A DNA stretch of 64,000 bases from Sinomonas atrocyanea (GTDB lineage: Bacteria > Actinomycetota > Actinomycetes > Actinomycetales > Micrococcaceae), in assembly GCF_001577305.1 (NCBI RefSeq), contig NZ_CP014518.1:372001-436000 (forward strand), in the 5' to 3' direction. Each line of letters starts with the position of its first letter. The stretch's first letter is position 1. The notes under the pieces are model-generated. The model did not search any database and was not told the origin of the DNA. It worked only from the letters and a program-made list of their open reading frames with translations. Positions 51,612 through 61,019 of this stretch are shown here, in pieces. Position numbers and translations under genes: made by a program.

Positions 51612-52631
51612 ATGACCACAGCAAGCAACCCCGCCCCGGAGACCCGGCTCGCCGCAGCAGCGGCGGGCCGGGGCCTCGGGCCCGCCCCTGCCCCGATCGA
51701 TGACGGCCCCACCCCTGAACCGGACACGGGCAGGCGCCGCGGGCTCTCCGAGCGCAATCGCCCCCTGTGGATGCTCATCCCCGGCGGCGTCCTCATGCTG
51801 GTCGTCATCGTCGTACCCCTCCTGCTCGGCGTCTACATCTCCTTCCTCGACCTCGACCAGTACTCGCTGCGCCAGTGGCTCTCGGCGCCGTTCATCGGCT
51901 TCGCCAACTACGTCGAGGCGATCACCCAGTCCGGGATCCTGCGTTCGGTCTGGCTCAGCGTCTCCTACTCGGCGATCGCGACGATCGTCACCCTGCCCCT
52001 CGGAATCGCGGCGGCGGTAGCGACGCAGAACAAGTTCCGCGGCCGGGCGCTGGTCCGCTCCGTCTTCCTCATTCCGTATGTGCTGCCTGGCTTCGTCGTC
52101 GCCACGGTGTGGCGGACCATGTTCCAGCCCAGCGGCGTCATCACGATCGCGCTGCACCACCTGGGCATCGACCCGGGGCTCTTCCTCAACGGCCCCAATA
52201 CGTACTGGGTCCTCGTCTTCGTGCAGATCTGGTCCTCGTGGCCGTTCATCTACCTGCTGGCGCTCTCCGGCCTCCAGGCCGTGGACCACGAGGTCCACGA
52301 GGCCGCAGCCCTGGACGGCGCCCTGTGGTGGACGAAGCTCCGGTACGTGATCTTCCCGTACCTCAAGGGCCCGATCTCGCTCGCGGTTCTGATCGGCATG
52401 CTCAACCACATCAACAACTTCACGCTCCCGTACGTGCTCTTCGGGCTCCCTGCCCCGAACGACATCGAGGTGCTCCCGTACCTGACGTACGCGACGAGCT
52501 TCGAGAGCTTCCGCTTCGGCCTGAGCGCCGGGATGGCGGTCGTCTCGCTCATCCTCGTCGCGATCCCGCTCTTCATCTATCTGCGCGCCGTCAAGCTGGA
52601 CGACGCCGAGACCCCCGGAGGTCGAAAGTGA
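51612..52631 (+). CDS. ABC transporter permease 1 of the hexuronide operon
   Basis: 339 residues: a Pro/Ala-rich cytoplasmic start of about 50 residues, then six helices. EAA loop HEAAALDGALWWTKLRYVIFP near residue 235. MalF-type. The stop overlaps the GTG of the second permease. TGAGGTAATC precedes the ATG. Confidence 0.9.
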   Translation: MTTASNPAPETRLAAAAAGRGLGPAPAPIDDGPTPEPDTGRRRGLSERNRPLWMLIPGGVLMLVVIVVPLLLGVYISFLDLDQYSLRQWLSAPFIGFANYVEAITQSGILRSVWLSVSYSAIATIVTLPLGIAAAVATQNKFRGRALVRSVFLIPYVLPGFVVATVWRTMFQPSGVITIALHHLGIDPGLFLNGPNTYWVLVFVQIWSSWPFIYLLALSGLQAVDHEVHEAAALDGALWWTKLRYVIFPYLKGPISLAVLIGMLNHINNFTLPYVLFGLPAPNDIEVLPYLTYATSFESFRFGLSAGMAVVSLILVAIPLFIYLRAVKLDDAETPGGRK

Positions 52632-53551
52632 CCACCACCGCAGCAATTCGCCCCTCGGACGGCAGCACCGCCGTCGACCGTCCCGGATCGCAGCAGCAGC
52701 GTGAGGTGACCCGCCTCCTGCCAGGGTGGCTGCTCGTCCTCATCGCCGTGCTGCTGTGTGCCGCGGTCCTGCTTCCGATCGTCTATATCGGCCTGGCGAG
52801 CTTCAACTCGGACATCGGCGTCGCGTCCGGAGAGTTCTGGCCGAGCTCCTGGACCATCAGCAACTACTTCACCATCTGGACGAGCGTCGGGCTCGCCAAC
52901 GGGCTCATGAACTCGCTCATCGTGGCCGGCTCGACCGCTGTTGTCTCCGCCGCGTTCTCCATTGGGACGGCGTATGTCCTCGTCCGCTACCAGTTCCGGG
53001 GGCGGCGCACGATCCTGCGGGCCCTCCTGGGCCTCCAGAGCATTCCCGGTACGCTGCTCGTGCTGCCGCTCTTCGTGCTGTTCTCCTCCTCGGCCACGTA
53101 CCTCGGCCTTCAGGTCATCGGCACTCGGTGGGGCCTCTTCGTCACCTATCTGACCTTCTCGCTCCCGTTCTCGACATGGGTGATGGTCACCTACCTGCGC
53201 GGCCTGCCGAAAGAGCTTGAGGAGGCGGCCCGCATCGACGGCGCGACCAACCTCGGCGTGCTGACCAGGATCATCCTGCCGCTGAGCTGGCCCGGTCTGG
53301 TCGTCTCCGCGATCTTCGCGTTCCTTCCTGGGTGGAATGATGTGCTCTTCGCCTCGGTGATGACCCGGCCTGACACCCAGACGGCGGCGGTGGCCCTGGA
53401 GATCTTCTCGAGTGCAACCGAGGGGGGAGCGATCCCGCAGTACGGCCAGATGATGGCGGCCTCGCTCGTGAGCGCAGCGCCGGTGGTCCTGATCTACATG
53501 TTCTTCCAGAAGTACCTAGTGGGCGGTCTGACGTCCGGAGGAGTCAAGTGA
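52628..53551 (+). CDS. ABC transporter permease 2 of the hexuronide operon
   Basis: 307 residues from GTG 52628 (GTGA overlap). Six helices and EAA loop EEAARIDGATNLGVLTRIILP near residue 200; MalG-type. It needs an ATPase encoded elsewhere, probably a shared MsiK-like protein that could also serve the transporter at 33.6-37 kb. The stop overlaps the next gene (GTGA). Confidence 0.9.
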   Translation: MTTTAAIRPSDGSTAVDRPGSQQQREVTRLLPGWLLVLIAVLLCAAVLLPIVYIGLASFNSDIGVASGEFWPSSWTISNYFTIWTSVGLANGLMNSLIVAGSTAVVSAAFSIGTAYVLVRYQFRGRRTILRALLGLQSIPGTLLVLPLFVLFSSSATYLGLQVIGTRWGLFVTYLTFSLPFSTWVMVTYLRGLPKELEEAARIDGATNLGVLTRIILPLSWPGLVVSAIFAFLPGWNDVLFASVMTRPDTQTAAVALEIFSSATEGGAIPQYGQMMAASLVSAAPVVLIYMFFQKYLVGGLTSGGVK

Positions 53552-54393
53552 CAATGTCTGAAGCAGTCCAGTGGGAGCTGTCCGGTTTCGGTGACGAGAT
53601 CGACGCGGACCCGCGGGTCCAGGCGGCCGTGATGCGCGCGCTGGGTGCGGGCCACATCGAGGTCCGCAGCGCGTGGGGCACGAACATCGTGGATCTGTCC
53701 GAGGAGCAGCTCGGTGAGCTCAAGTCGGTCCTCGACGAGGCTGGTCTCAAGGCTTCCGCGATCGCCTCGCCGATCGGCAAGGTGGACGTCGCCCTCCCCG
53801 TCGAGCACGAGCTTGAGCGCCTGGGGCGGGCCCTCCGCGCCGCCGAAGTCCTGGGCGCCCCGTACATCCGCATCTTCTCCTTCTACTACGAGGGCAAGGC
53901 CCCGGAGGAAGTCCGGGACGCGGTGATCGAGCGTATGACGGCGCTGGCCCGACGGGCGGAGGGCACGGGCGTGGTGCTCGTGCACGAGAACGAGAAGGAC
54001 ATCTTCGGCGACGTGCCCGAGCGCGTCCTGGACATCGTCGAGTCTGTGGACTCTCCTGCCCTCAAACTCGCATGGGACCCCGCCAACTTCGTCCAGTGCG
54101 GGGTCAAGCCGTTCACGGAGGGCTACGAGGAGCTCCGCCCGCATGTGGTGTACCTGCAGGTCAAGGACGCTCTGGCCTCGTCGGGAAAGGTGGTCCCGGC
54201 CGGCGAGGGGGACGGCGAGGTGCTCCGCACTGTCGAGGCCCTGCGCGACAGCGGCTATTCCGGCTTCGCCTCGCTTGAACCCCATCTCGCGTATGCGTAC
54301 GAGACGGGCGGCTTCAGCGGCCCGTTCGCGTTCGGCGTCGCTGCGCGCGCGTTCGCGAAGGTTCTCGAGGCCGCTGGCGTCGAGGCCCGCTGA
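53548..54393 (+). CDS. Xylose-isomerase-like TIM-barrel protein 2
   Basis: 281 residues from GTG 53548, six bases after GGAGGAG; ATG 53554 is an alternative. Sugar phosphate isomerase/epimerase fold with likely metal ligands in VLVHENEKDIFG, LAWDPANFVQCG and FASLEPHLAY; the usual His of the third ligand region reads VVYLQVKD, with Gln instead. It lies between the ABC permeases and uxaC in one operon, so it acts on the imported sugar or an early intermediate. The exact reaction is unknown. Confidence 0.8.
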   Translation: MTMSEAVQWELSGFGDEIDADPRVQAAVMRALGAGHIEVRSAWGTNIVDLSEEQLGELKSVLDEAGLKASAIASPIGKVDVALPVEHELERLGRALRAAEVLGAPYIRIFSFYYEGKAPEEVRDAVIERMTALARRAEGTGVVLVHENEKDIFGDVPERVLDIVESVDSPALKLAWDPANFVQCGVKPFTEGYEELRPHVVYLQVKDALASSGKVVPAGEGDGEVLRTVEALRDSGYSGFASLEPHLAYAYETGGFSGPFAFGVAARAFAKVLEAAGVEAR

Positions 54394-54429
54394 CCCGGCA
54401 TCCGCCGCCCAGAGAGAGAAGAAGCACCC

Positions 54430-55851
54430 ATGAGCCAGTCCATCGCGGCCAACCCCGACCGCCTCCTGCCGGTCGACCCGGGAACCCGGGCGATCGCGCG
54501 CGAGCTGCTCGCCGAGGTCGAGCACCTTCCGCTCATCTCCCCGCACGGGCACGTGCCGGCCGAGATGCTCGCGGAGGACACCACGTTCCCCGACCCCACG
54601 GCCCTCTTGGTCAGCCCGGACCACTACGTCACGCGGCTCATCCATGCCGGCGGCGTGGGGTTGGATCAGCTCCGCGTCGGCCCCGGACCGCACAGCGTGG
54701 ACTCCCGCACCGCGTGGCGGCACTTCGCCGCGGCGTGGCCGCTCTTCGACGGGACCGCCTCGGGCTACTGGATCCGCAGCGAGTTCGAGCACGTCTTCGG
54801 CCTTCCGGCCGAGACCGTGGACTCTTTCGGCGCCGAGACAGCCGACGCCGTCTACGACGCGATCGCGGCGAAGCTCGCCGAGCCCTCCTTCCGGCCGCGG
54901 CAGCTGTTCGAGGACTTCGGCCTCGAGGTGCTCGCCACGACTGACGACCCGCTCGACAGCCTCGAGGCGCACCGGCTCCTGGCCAAGGACGAGTCGTTCA
55001 CCGGACGGGTCCTGCCGACCTTCCGCCCCGACCCCTACATCAACGTGGCGCACCCCGAGTGGGCCGCGCGGGTGGACCGGCTCACCGCAGAGGCGGGCGA
55101 CGGCGTCGGCGGCTACGCGGGCTACCTCCGGGCGCTGGAGAACCGGCGCCGCTACTTCGTTGAGAACGGCGCCGTCTCCGCCGACCACGGGGTGCGCACC
55201 CCGCTCACGCTCAAGCTGAGCGGCCCCGAGGCGGAGGCGCTGTTCGCCAAGGCATGCCGCGGCCAGGCGACCGCGGCGGACCGCGACGCCTTCGAGGGCC
55301 ACATGATGTACGAGATGGCCCGGATGAGCGTCGAGGACGGCCTCGTGATGACGGTGCACCCCGGCTCGTTCCGCAACCACCACACGGCCACCTTCACGCA
55401 GTTCGGGGCGGACACCGGCCACGACATCCCGTTCGCGGTGCACTACACGGAGGGGCTCCGCCCGCTCCTGCAGGACTTCGGCACGGCCAAGGACTTCCAC
55501 CTCGTCCTGTTCACCCTCGACGAGACGGTCTTCAGCCGGGAGCTCGCGCCCCTGGCCGGGTTCTACCCGTCCGTGTACGTGGGCGCCCCGTGGTGGTTCC
55601 TCGACGCACCGGACTCCATCCTCCGGTTCCGCTCGGCCGTCACGGAGACGACCGGCTTCACCCGGACCTCGGGCTTCATCGACGACACGCGGGCGTTCTG
55701 CTCCATCCCGGCACGGCACAACATGAGCCGTCGCATGGACGCGGGCTTCCTCGCGAGGCTCGTCGCGGAGCACCGCCTCACCGAGGCGAGGGCCCACGAG
55801 ATCATCGTGGACCTGGTCGACGGCTCGCCGCGGCGCGTCTTCAAGCTCTAG
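54430..55851 (+). CDS. uxaC: Glucuronate (uronate) isomerase
   Basis: 473 residues, the usual length. The amidohydrolase-related fold shows LPLISPHGHVPAEM near residue 35 (metal-site histidines), TDDPLDSLEAHRLL near 175, VLPTFRPDPYINVAHPEW and the C-terminal GFIDDTRAFCSIPARHNMSRR. It converts D-glucuronate to D-fructuronate (and galacturonate to tagaturonate). It lies 36 bp after the TIM-barrel gene and 26 bp before uxuB. Confidence 0.95.
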   Translation: MSQSIAANPDRLLPVDPGTRAIARELLAEVEHLPLISPHGHVPAEMLAEDTTFPDPTALLVSPDHYVTRLIHAGGVGLDQLRVGPGPHSVDSRTAWRHFAAAWPLFDGTASGYWIRSEFEHVFGLPAETVDSFGAETADAVYDAIAAKLAEPSFRPRQLFEDFGLEVLATTDDPLDSLEAHRLLAKDESFTGRVLPTFRPDPYINVAHPEWAARVDRLTAEAGDGVGGYAGYLRALENRRRYFVENGAVSADHGVRTPLTLKLSGPEAEALFAKACRGQATAADRDAFEGHMMYEMARMSVEDGLVMTVHPGSFRNHHTATFTQFGADTGHDIPFAVHYTEGLRPLLQDFGTAKDFHLVLFTLDETVFSRELAPLAGFYPSVYVGAPWWFLDAPDSILRFRSAVTETTGFTRTSGFIDDTRAFCSIPARHNMSRRMDAGFLARLVAEHRLTEARAHEIIVDLVDGSPRRVFKL

Positions 55852-55877
55852 TTCCCAGTCCCGAAAGGGGAGTCACC

Positions 55878-57197
55878 ATGCATGCCACCGTCTCGACCGA
55901 GGTGCTTCCCCTCCTGGGCAGGTCCGGCGCCCCCGCACCCCCGGTGCGGATCGTCCACCTCGGCCTCGGCGCCTTCCACCGTTCGCACCAGGCCTGGTTC
56001 ACCGCCCACGCCCCGGACGCCGCCGAATGGGGGATCGCCTCCTTCACCGGGCGCCGCCCCGACGCCGCCCGCGTCCTCGCGGCCCAGGACGGGCTCTTCA
56101 CCCTGATCGAGCGCGGCGGCGACGGCGACCGCTTCGAGGTGGTCGGCTCGATTGCCGAGGCGATCGACGGCGCGGACACCGCCCGCCTCGACGCCCTGCT
56201 CGCGGCGCCGTCCACCGCGATCGTGACCCTTACGGTCACCGAGGCGGTCTACGAGAAGCACGACGCCGACTCGCCCCTCGCGCGGCTGTGCCACGGGCTC
56301 TCGGCGAGAAGGCAGGCGGGCGCCGGCCCGATCGCCGTCGTCAGCTGCGACAACGTGGCCGGCAACGCCGAGGTGGCGCAGAAGGCGCTGCTCGCCATCG
56401 CCGAGGGCCTTGACTCCGGGCTGGCCTCGTGGATGCGGGAGAATGTCAGCTTCGTGGGCACCTCGGTGGACCGCATCACGCCCCGCACGACGCCGGACGA
56501 CGTGGCCCTCGTCGCGTCCGAATGCGGTTACCGCGACGAGGCCCCCGTGGTGGCCGAGCCGTTCGCGAACTGGATCCTCGCAGGCGACTTCCCGGCGGGA
56601 CGCCCGCGCTGGGAGGACGCGGGGGCGCAGTTCGTGGCGGACATCGAGCCGTTCGAGAACCGCAAGCTCTGGCTCCTCAACGGCGCCCACTCGATCCTGG
56701 CCTATGCCGGGCAGCTGCGCGGCCACACCACGGTGGCCGAGGCGATCGCCGACCCCGTGTGCCGGGACGCCGTGGAGGCCTTCTGGGACGCGGCCGCCCG
56801 GCACCTGACGCTGCCCGAGCTCGCCGTCCCGCAGTACCGGGCGGCCCTGATCGAGAGGTTCTCGAACCCGAGGATCGCCCACCACCTCGCCCAGATCGCC
56901 GCCGACGGCACCACGAAGCTGCGCATGCGCGCCGTGCCGGTGCTCTCCGCCGAGATCGCCGGCGGCCGCACGGGCGTGGCGGCCGCCCGGATGATCGCGG
57001 TGTGGATGGACTTCGTCTCCGCCGCTGCCTCGGGAGACTTCCAGGATCCGCTGAAGGACCAGGTGCTCGAGGCCGCGTCCCTCGAGGGCAGGGAGCGGAC
57101 CCAGGCGCTCGCCGAGCTCGTGTCCCCAGCCGTCGCCGGGGACCCGGTCCTCGTGGACCGCATCCACTCCCTGCGGGGCACCCTCGACCGGCAATGA
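55878..57197 (+). CDS. uxuB: Fructuronate reductase (mannitol dehydrogenase family)
   Basis: 439 residues from ATG 55878, with AAAGGGGAG upstream. The NAD loop is VRIVHLGLGAFHRSHQAWFT, VVSCDNVAGNAEVAQKALL follows near residue 155, and the polyol-dehydrogenase signature ENRKLWLLNGAHSILAYAG with the catalytic Lys lies near 255-275. It reduces D-fructuronate to D-mannonate. The partners uxaC upstream and mannonate dehydratase downstream favour this over mannitol dehydrogenase. The next gene has its own LacI-controlled promoter. Confidence 0.92.
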   Translation: MHATVSTEVLPLLGRSGAPAPPVRIVHLGLGAFHRSHQAWFTAHAPDAAEWGIASFTGRRPDAARVLAAQDGLFTLIERGGDGDRFEVVGSIAEAIDGADTARLDALLAAPSTAIVTLTVTEAVYEKHDADSPLARLCHGLSARRQAGAGPIAVVSCDNVAGNAEVAQKALLAIAEGLDSGLASWMRENVSFVGTSVDRITPRTTPDDVALVASECGYRDEAPVVAEPFANWILAGDFPAGRPRWEDAGAQFVADIEPFENRKLWLLNGAHSILAYAGQLRGHTTVAEAIADPVCRDAVEAFWDAAARHLTLPELAVPQYRAALIERFSNPRIAHHLAQIAADGTTKLRMRAVPVLSAEIAGGRTGVAAARMIAVWMDFVSAAASGDFQDPLKDQVLEAASLEGRERTQALAELVSPAVAGDPVLVDRIHSLRGTLDRQ

Positions 57198-57210
57198 CCC
57201 CGATTGCCAT

Positions 57211-57235
57211 GGCAAAGTATGGCAAGCGGTTGCCG
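57211..57235 (+). promoter_or_regulatory. Hexuronate LacI operator, site 4
   Basis: TGGCAAGCGGTTGCCG (57220-57235) plus the extra GGCAA at 57211, which is itself part of TTGCCATGGCAA. -35 TTGCCG (57230-57235); -10 TATGCT (57255-57260), 19-bp spacer. Confidence 0.75.
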
Positions 57236-57298
57236 CCGCCCAGGCCACCCTCAGTATGCTGAACTCCGAGCCCCCGGCCCCAGTGAAAGGACGCGACG

Positions 57299-58528
57299 AT
57301 GAAGATCGTCTCCGCTGAAGTCTTCGTGACGAGCCCCACGCGCAACTTCGTGACCCTGAAGGTCACCACGGACGAGGGGATCACCGGGATCGGCGATGCG
57401 ACGCTCAACGGGCGTGAGCTCGCCGTGGCCGCGTACCTGAAGGAGCACGTGGCCCAGCTGCTCGTGGGGCGGGACCCACACATGATCGAGGACACCTGGC
57501 AGTTCCTCTACCGCTCCTCCTACTGGCGGCGGGGGCCGGTGACCATGGCCGCGATCGCGGCCGTGGACGTGGCGCTGTGGGACATCAAGGGCAAGGTCGC
57601 CGGGCTGCCGGTGTACCAGCTCCTCGGCGGCGCCTCCCGCCGGGGCCTGCGCGCCTACGGGCACGCCTCGGGCACCGACCTTCCCTCGCTGTTCGACTCG
57701 ATCCGCGAGCACCTCGAGCTCGGCTACAAGTCCATCCGCGTCCAGACCGCCATCCCGGGCATCAAGGCCGTCTACGGGGTGGCCGCCCAGTCCCAGGCTT
57801 CGGGCGAGCGCTACGACTACGAGCCCGCCGGCCGCGGCGCCTACCCGCAGGAGGAGGACTGGGACACCCGCGCCTACCTGCGCCACCTCCCGACCGTCTT
57901 CGAGGCCGTGCGCAACGAATTCGGCCCCGAGATCCCGCTCCTGCACGATGGCCACCACCGCATGACGCCGATGCAGGCCGCCAAGCTCGGAAAGGCCCTC
58001 GAGCCGTACGACCTGTTCTGGCTCGAGGACTGCACCCCGGCCGAGAACCAGGAGGGCCTGCGCCTGGTCCGCCAGCACACCACCACGCCCCTGGCCATCG
58101 GCGAGATCTTCAACACCGTCTGGGACTTCCAGCTGCTCATCCGCGAGCAGCTCATCGACTACGTCCGCGCGGCCTCGACCCACTTCGGCGGCATCTCGCC
58201 GCTGAAGAAGGTCATGGACTACGCGGCCCAGTACCAGATCAAGTCCGGCTTCCACGGCCCCACCGACATCTCCCCGGTCGGCTTCGCCGCCCAGCTGCAC
58301 GTGGGCCTCGCGATCCACAACTACGGGATCCAGGAGTACATGCAGCACTCCGAAAAGACGAACACCGTCTTCGAGCAGTCGATGACGTTCACGGACGGCT
58401 ACCTCCACCCGGGCGACAAGCCCGGCCTCGGCGTCGAGTTCAACGAGGAGGCCGCGAACTCCTTCCCGTACCAGCAGGCGTACCTGCCGTACAACCGCCT
58501 CATCGACGGCACGGTGCACGACTGGTGA
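57299..58528 (+). CDS. manD: D-mannonate dehydratase (enolase superfamily, ManD/RspA type)
   Basis: 409 residues; GAAAGGACG precedes ATG 57299. Visible active-site elements are RVQTAIPG near 145, LLHDGHHRMTP near 215, FWLEDCTPAENQEG near 242, LAIGEIFNT near 268 and STHFGGISPLKK near 300. This pattern belongs to the bifunctional mannonate/altronate dehydratases, which form 2-keto-3-deoxygluconate. It replaces the unrelated UxuA of enterobacteria. Coupled by GTGA to gntK. Confidence 0.92.
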   Translation: MKIVSAEVFVTSPTRNFVTLKVTTDEGITGIGDATLNGRELAVAAYLKEHVAQLLVGRDPHMIEDTWQFLYRSSYWRRGPVTMAAIAAVDVALWDIKGKVAGLPVYQLLGGASRRGLRAYGHASGTDLPSLFDSIREHLELGYKSIRVQTAIPGIKAVYGVAAQSQASGERYDYEPAGRGAYPQEEDWDTRAYLRHLPTVFEAVRNEFGPEIPLLHDGHHRMTPMQAAKLGKALEPYDLFWLEDCTPAENQEGLRLVRQHTTTPLAIGEIFNTVWDFQLLIREQLIDYVRAASTHFGGISPLKKVMDYAAQYQIKSGFHGPTDISPVGFAAQLHVGLAIHNYGIQEYMQHSEKTNTVFEQSMTFTDGYLHPGDKPGLGVEFNEEAANSFPYQQAYLPYNRLIDGTVHDW

Positions 58529-59037
58529 CCGACGCAGCGGACCCCGGGATGCTCCACGTCATCGTGATGGGCGTCTCCGGGTGCGGCAAGAGCACCGTGG
58601 GGCGGCTCCTCGCCCAGGAGCTGGGCGGGGAGTTCCTCGACGGCGACGACCTGCATCCGGAGGCCAACGTCGCCAAGATGGCGGCGGGCATCCCGCTCGA
58701 CGACGCGGACCGGGAGCCCTGGCTGCGCCTGATCGGGGAGAAGATGGCCGGCGCCTCCGGCACCATGGTGATCGGCTGCAGCGCGCTCAAGCGCGCCTAC
58801 CGGGACATCATCCGTCACGCGGCCCCGGACACGGAGTTCGTGCACCTGCACGGCACGCGCGAGCTCCTCGCCGCCCGCATGGCCGCGCGGCCGGGGCACT
58901 TCATGCCGGTGTCCCTGCTCGATTCGCAGCTCGCTACACTCGAACCCCTCCAGGAGGACGAGCGCGGGCGGGTCTTCGACATCGCGGAGCCGCCCGAGAA
59001 GATCGCCGACGAGGCCGCGGAGTGGCTCCGCTCCTGA
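58525..59037 (+). CDS. gntK: Gluconokinase
   Basis: 170 residues from GTG 58525 (GTGA overlap). P-loop GVSGCGKST at residues 16-24, then FLDGDDLHPEANVAKMAAGIPLDD and CSALKRAYRDIIR, HFMPVSLLDSQLATLEPL, all typical of GntK. It phosphorylates D-gluconate to 6-phosphogluconate. Its place in a glucuronate regulon suggests that gluconate from the same oligosaccharides or a side reaction is also recovered. Confidence 0.93.
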   Translation: MTDAADPGMLHVIVMGVSGCGKSTVGRLLAQELGGEFLDGDDLHPEANVAKMAAGIPLDDADREPWLRLIGEKMAGASGTMVIGCSALKRAYRDIIRHAAPDTEFVHLHGTRELLAARMAARPGHFMPVSLLDSQLATLEPLQEDERGRVFDIAEPPEKIADEAAEWLRS

Positions 59038-59052
59038 GCGGATACTTGAAGC

Positions 59053-59077
59053 GGCAACTTTTGGCAAACGGTTGCCG
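59053..59077 (+). promoter_or_regulatory. Hexuronate LacI operator, site 5
   Basis: TGGCAAACGGTTGCCG (59062-59077) plus the extra GGCAA at 59053. -35 TTGCCG (59072-59077); -10 TAGGCT (59096-59101), 18-bp spacer. Confidence 0.78.
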
Positions 59078-59143
59078 CAAGTTTCACTGAGTTCCTAGGC
59101 TGGAGGCGGACCTGATTCCTCCAGCCCAAGGATGTGCAGCACG

Positions 59144-60987
59144 ATGCTCAAGCCGCAAGACGGCCCCACCCGTGAACTCGTGAGCCTCGACGGGCTCTAT
59201 GCCTTCGCGGTCGACTCGAGCGGCGTGGGCGTCCGCGAGCGCTGGCAGGACGCCCCGCTGGCCACTCCGCTCGAGATGGCGGTCCCCGCCAGCTACAACG
59301 ACGTCTTCGCCGACCCGGCCATCCGCAGCCATGTGGGCCGGGTCTGGTACCAGCGCGAGGTCCGCGTCCCGCGCGGCTGGGCCGGCGAGCGGATCGTCCT
59401 CCGCTTCGCCTCCGTCACCCACGGGCCAAGGTCTTCGTGGACAGCGCGCTCGTGGCCGAGCACCAGGGCGGCTACACGCCCTTCGAGGCGGACATCACCT
59501 CCCACGTCACGGCCGGGGAGACCTTCCGCCTCACGGTCGCCGTGAGCAACGAGCTCACCCAGTCCACGATTCCGCCCGGCAGCATCGCCGAGGACGCCGC
59601 GGGCCGGCGCACGCAGACCTACATGCACGACTTCTACAACTACGCCGGCATCCACCGCAGCGTGGTCCTCTACTCGACCCCCGCCGTGCACGTCGAGGAC
59701 GTCACGGTCGTCACCGGCTTCGACGGCGACGGCACCACCGCCACGGTCGACTACGCCGTCGTCGTCGCGGGCGAGGGCGCCGACATCCACCCCGTCCGGG
59801 TGCGCGTCCTGGACGCCGAGGGCACCCAGGTGGGCGCCGCGGAGGGGATCTCCGGCACCGTGGCGATCCCCGACGTCGTCCGCTGGCAGCCCGGGAGGGG
59901 CTACCTCTACCGCCTCGTCGTCGAGGTCCTGGCGCACGACGGCGGGTCCGGCGCGGGTGCCGCAGCCGGCGGCCCCGCCGTTCACGACTCCTACACCCAG
60001 ACGTTCGGCGTCCGCACGGTCGAGGTCCGCGGCACCGACTTCCTCATCAACGGCGAGCCCTTCTACTTCACCGGGTTCGGCATGCACGAGGACCACGGGA
60101 CCATCGGCAAGGGCCACTCCGGCGCGCACATGGTCAACGACTTCTCCCTCCTGGAGTGGATCGGGGCGAACTCCTTCCGGACCTCGCACTACCCCTACGC
60201 CGAGGAGGTCATGGACTACGCCGACCGGCACGGGATCGTGGTGATCGACGAGACGCCCGCCGTGGGCCTCAACGCCGACTTCGCGGGGTTCTTCGGCACC
60301 GGCGCGAAGAAGACCTACGGGCCCGAGTTCGTCAACGGCGAGACCGCCGCCGCGCACCGGCAGGTCATCGAGGAGCTCATTGCGCGGGACAAGAACCACC
60401 CGTCCGTGGTGGTCTGGTCGATCGCCAACGAGCCGCAGTCCTCCGAGGAGGGGGCCCGCGCCTACTTCGAGCCGCTCGCCGCGCTCGCCCGGGAACTGGA
60501 TCCCACGCGACCCGTCGGCTTCGTCAACGTCATGTTCGACGGCCCGGACAAGGACACGATCACGGACCTGTTCGACGTGATCATGCTCAACCGCTACTAC
60601 GGCTGGTACGTCAACACCGGCGACCTCGCGGCCGCGGAGGCCGCGCTCGAGGCCGAGCTGCGGGCGTGGGAGGCCAAGCTCGGCAAGCCGATCATCATGA
60701 CGGAGTACGGGGCGGACACCCTCGCCGGCTTCCACTCCCTCTACGAGGCGCCGTGGAGCGAGGAGTACCAGGCCGACCTGCTTCAGATGTACCACCGGGT
60801 GTTCGACCGGGTCGACGCCATGGCCGGCGAGCACGTGTGGAACTTCGCCGACTTCGCGACCTCGAACGGGATCATGCGCGTGGACGGCAACAAGAAGGGC
60901 GCCTTCACCCGGGACCGGCGTCCCAAGGCCGCCGCCTTCGCGCTGCGCAGGCGCTGGACCCAGAACAAGACCGCATCCCAGGCCTGA
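59144..60987 (+). pseudogene. uidA: Beta-glucuronidase (GH2) with a single-base frameshift
   Basis: Joined over the break this is a GH2 enzyme of about 614 residues. It starts MLKPQDGPTRELVSLDGLYAF, passes through DFYNYAGIHRSVVLY, and shows the acid/base Glu in VVWSIANEPQSSEEGA and the nucleophile Glu in IIMTEYGADTLAGFHS, as in UidA. It releases D-glucuronate from beta-glucuronides; no signal peptide, so it is cytoplasmic. The frame breaks at 59423-59425, where one more G (GGG to GGGG) restores HG-AKVFVDSALVAEH. ATG 59144 is preferred over ATG 59132, which sits on the AAGGAT ribosome-binding site. Likely functional, with a sequence error. Confidence 0.85.
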
Positions 60988-61019
60988 GCCCCCGCCGCCG
61001 GCCGCACCACAGCACGACC

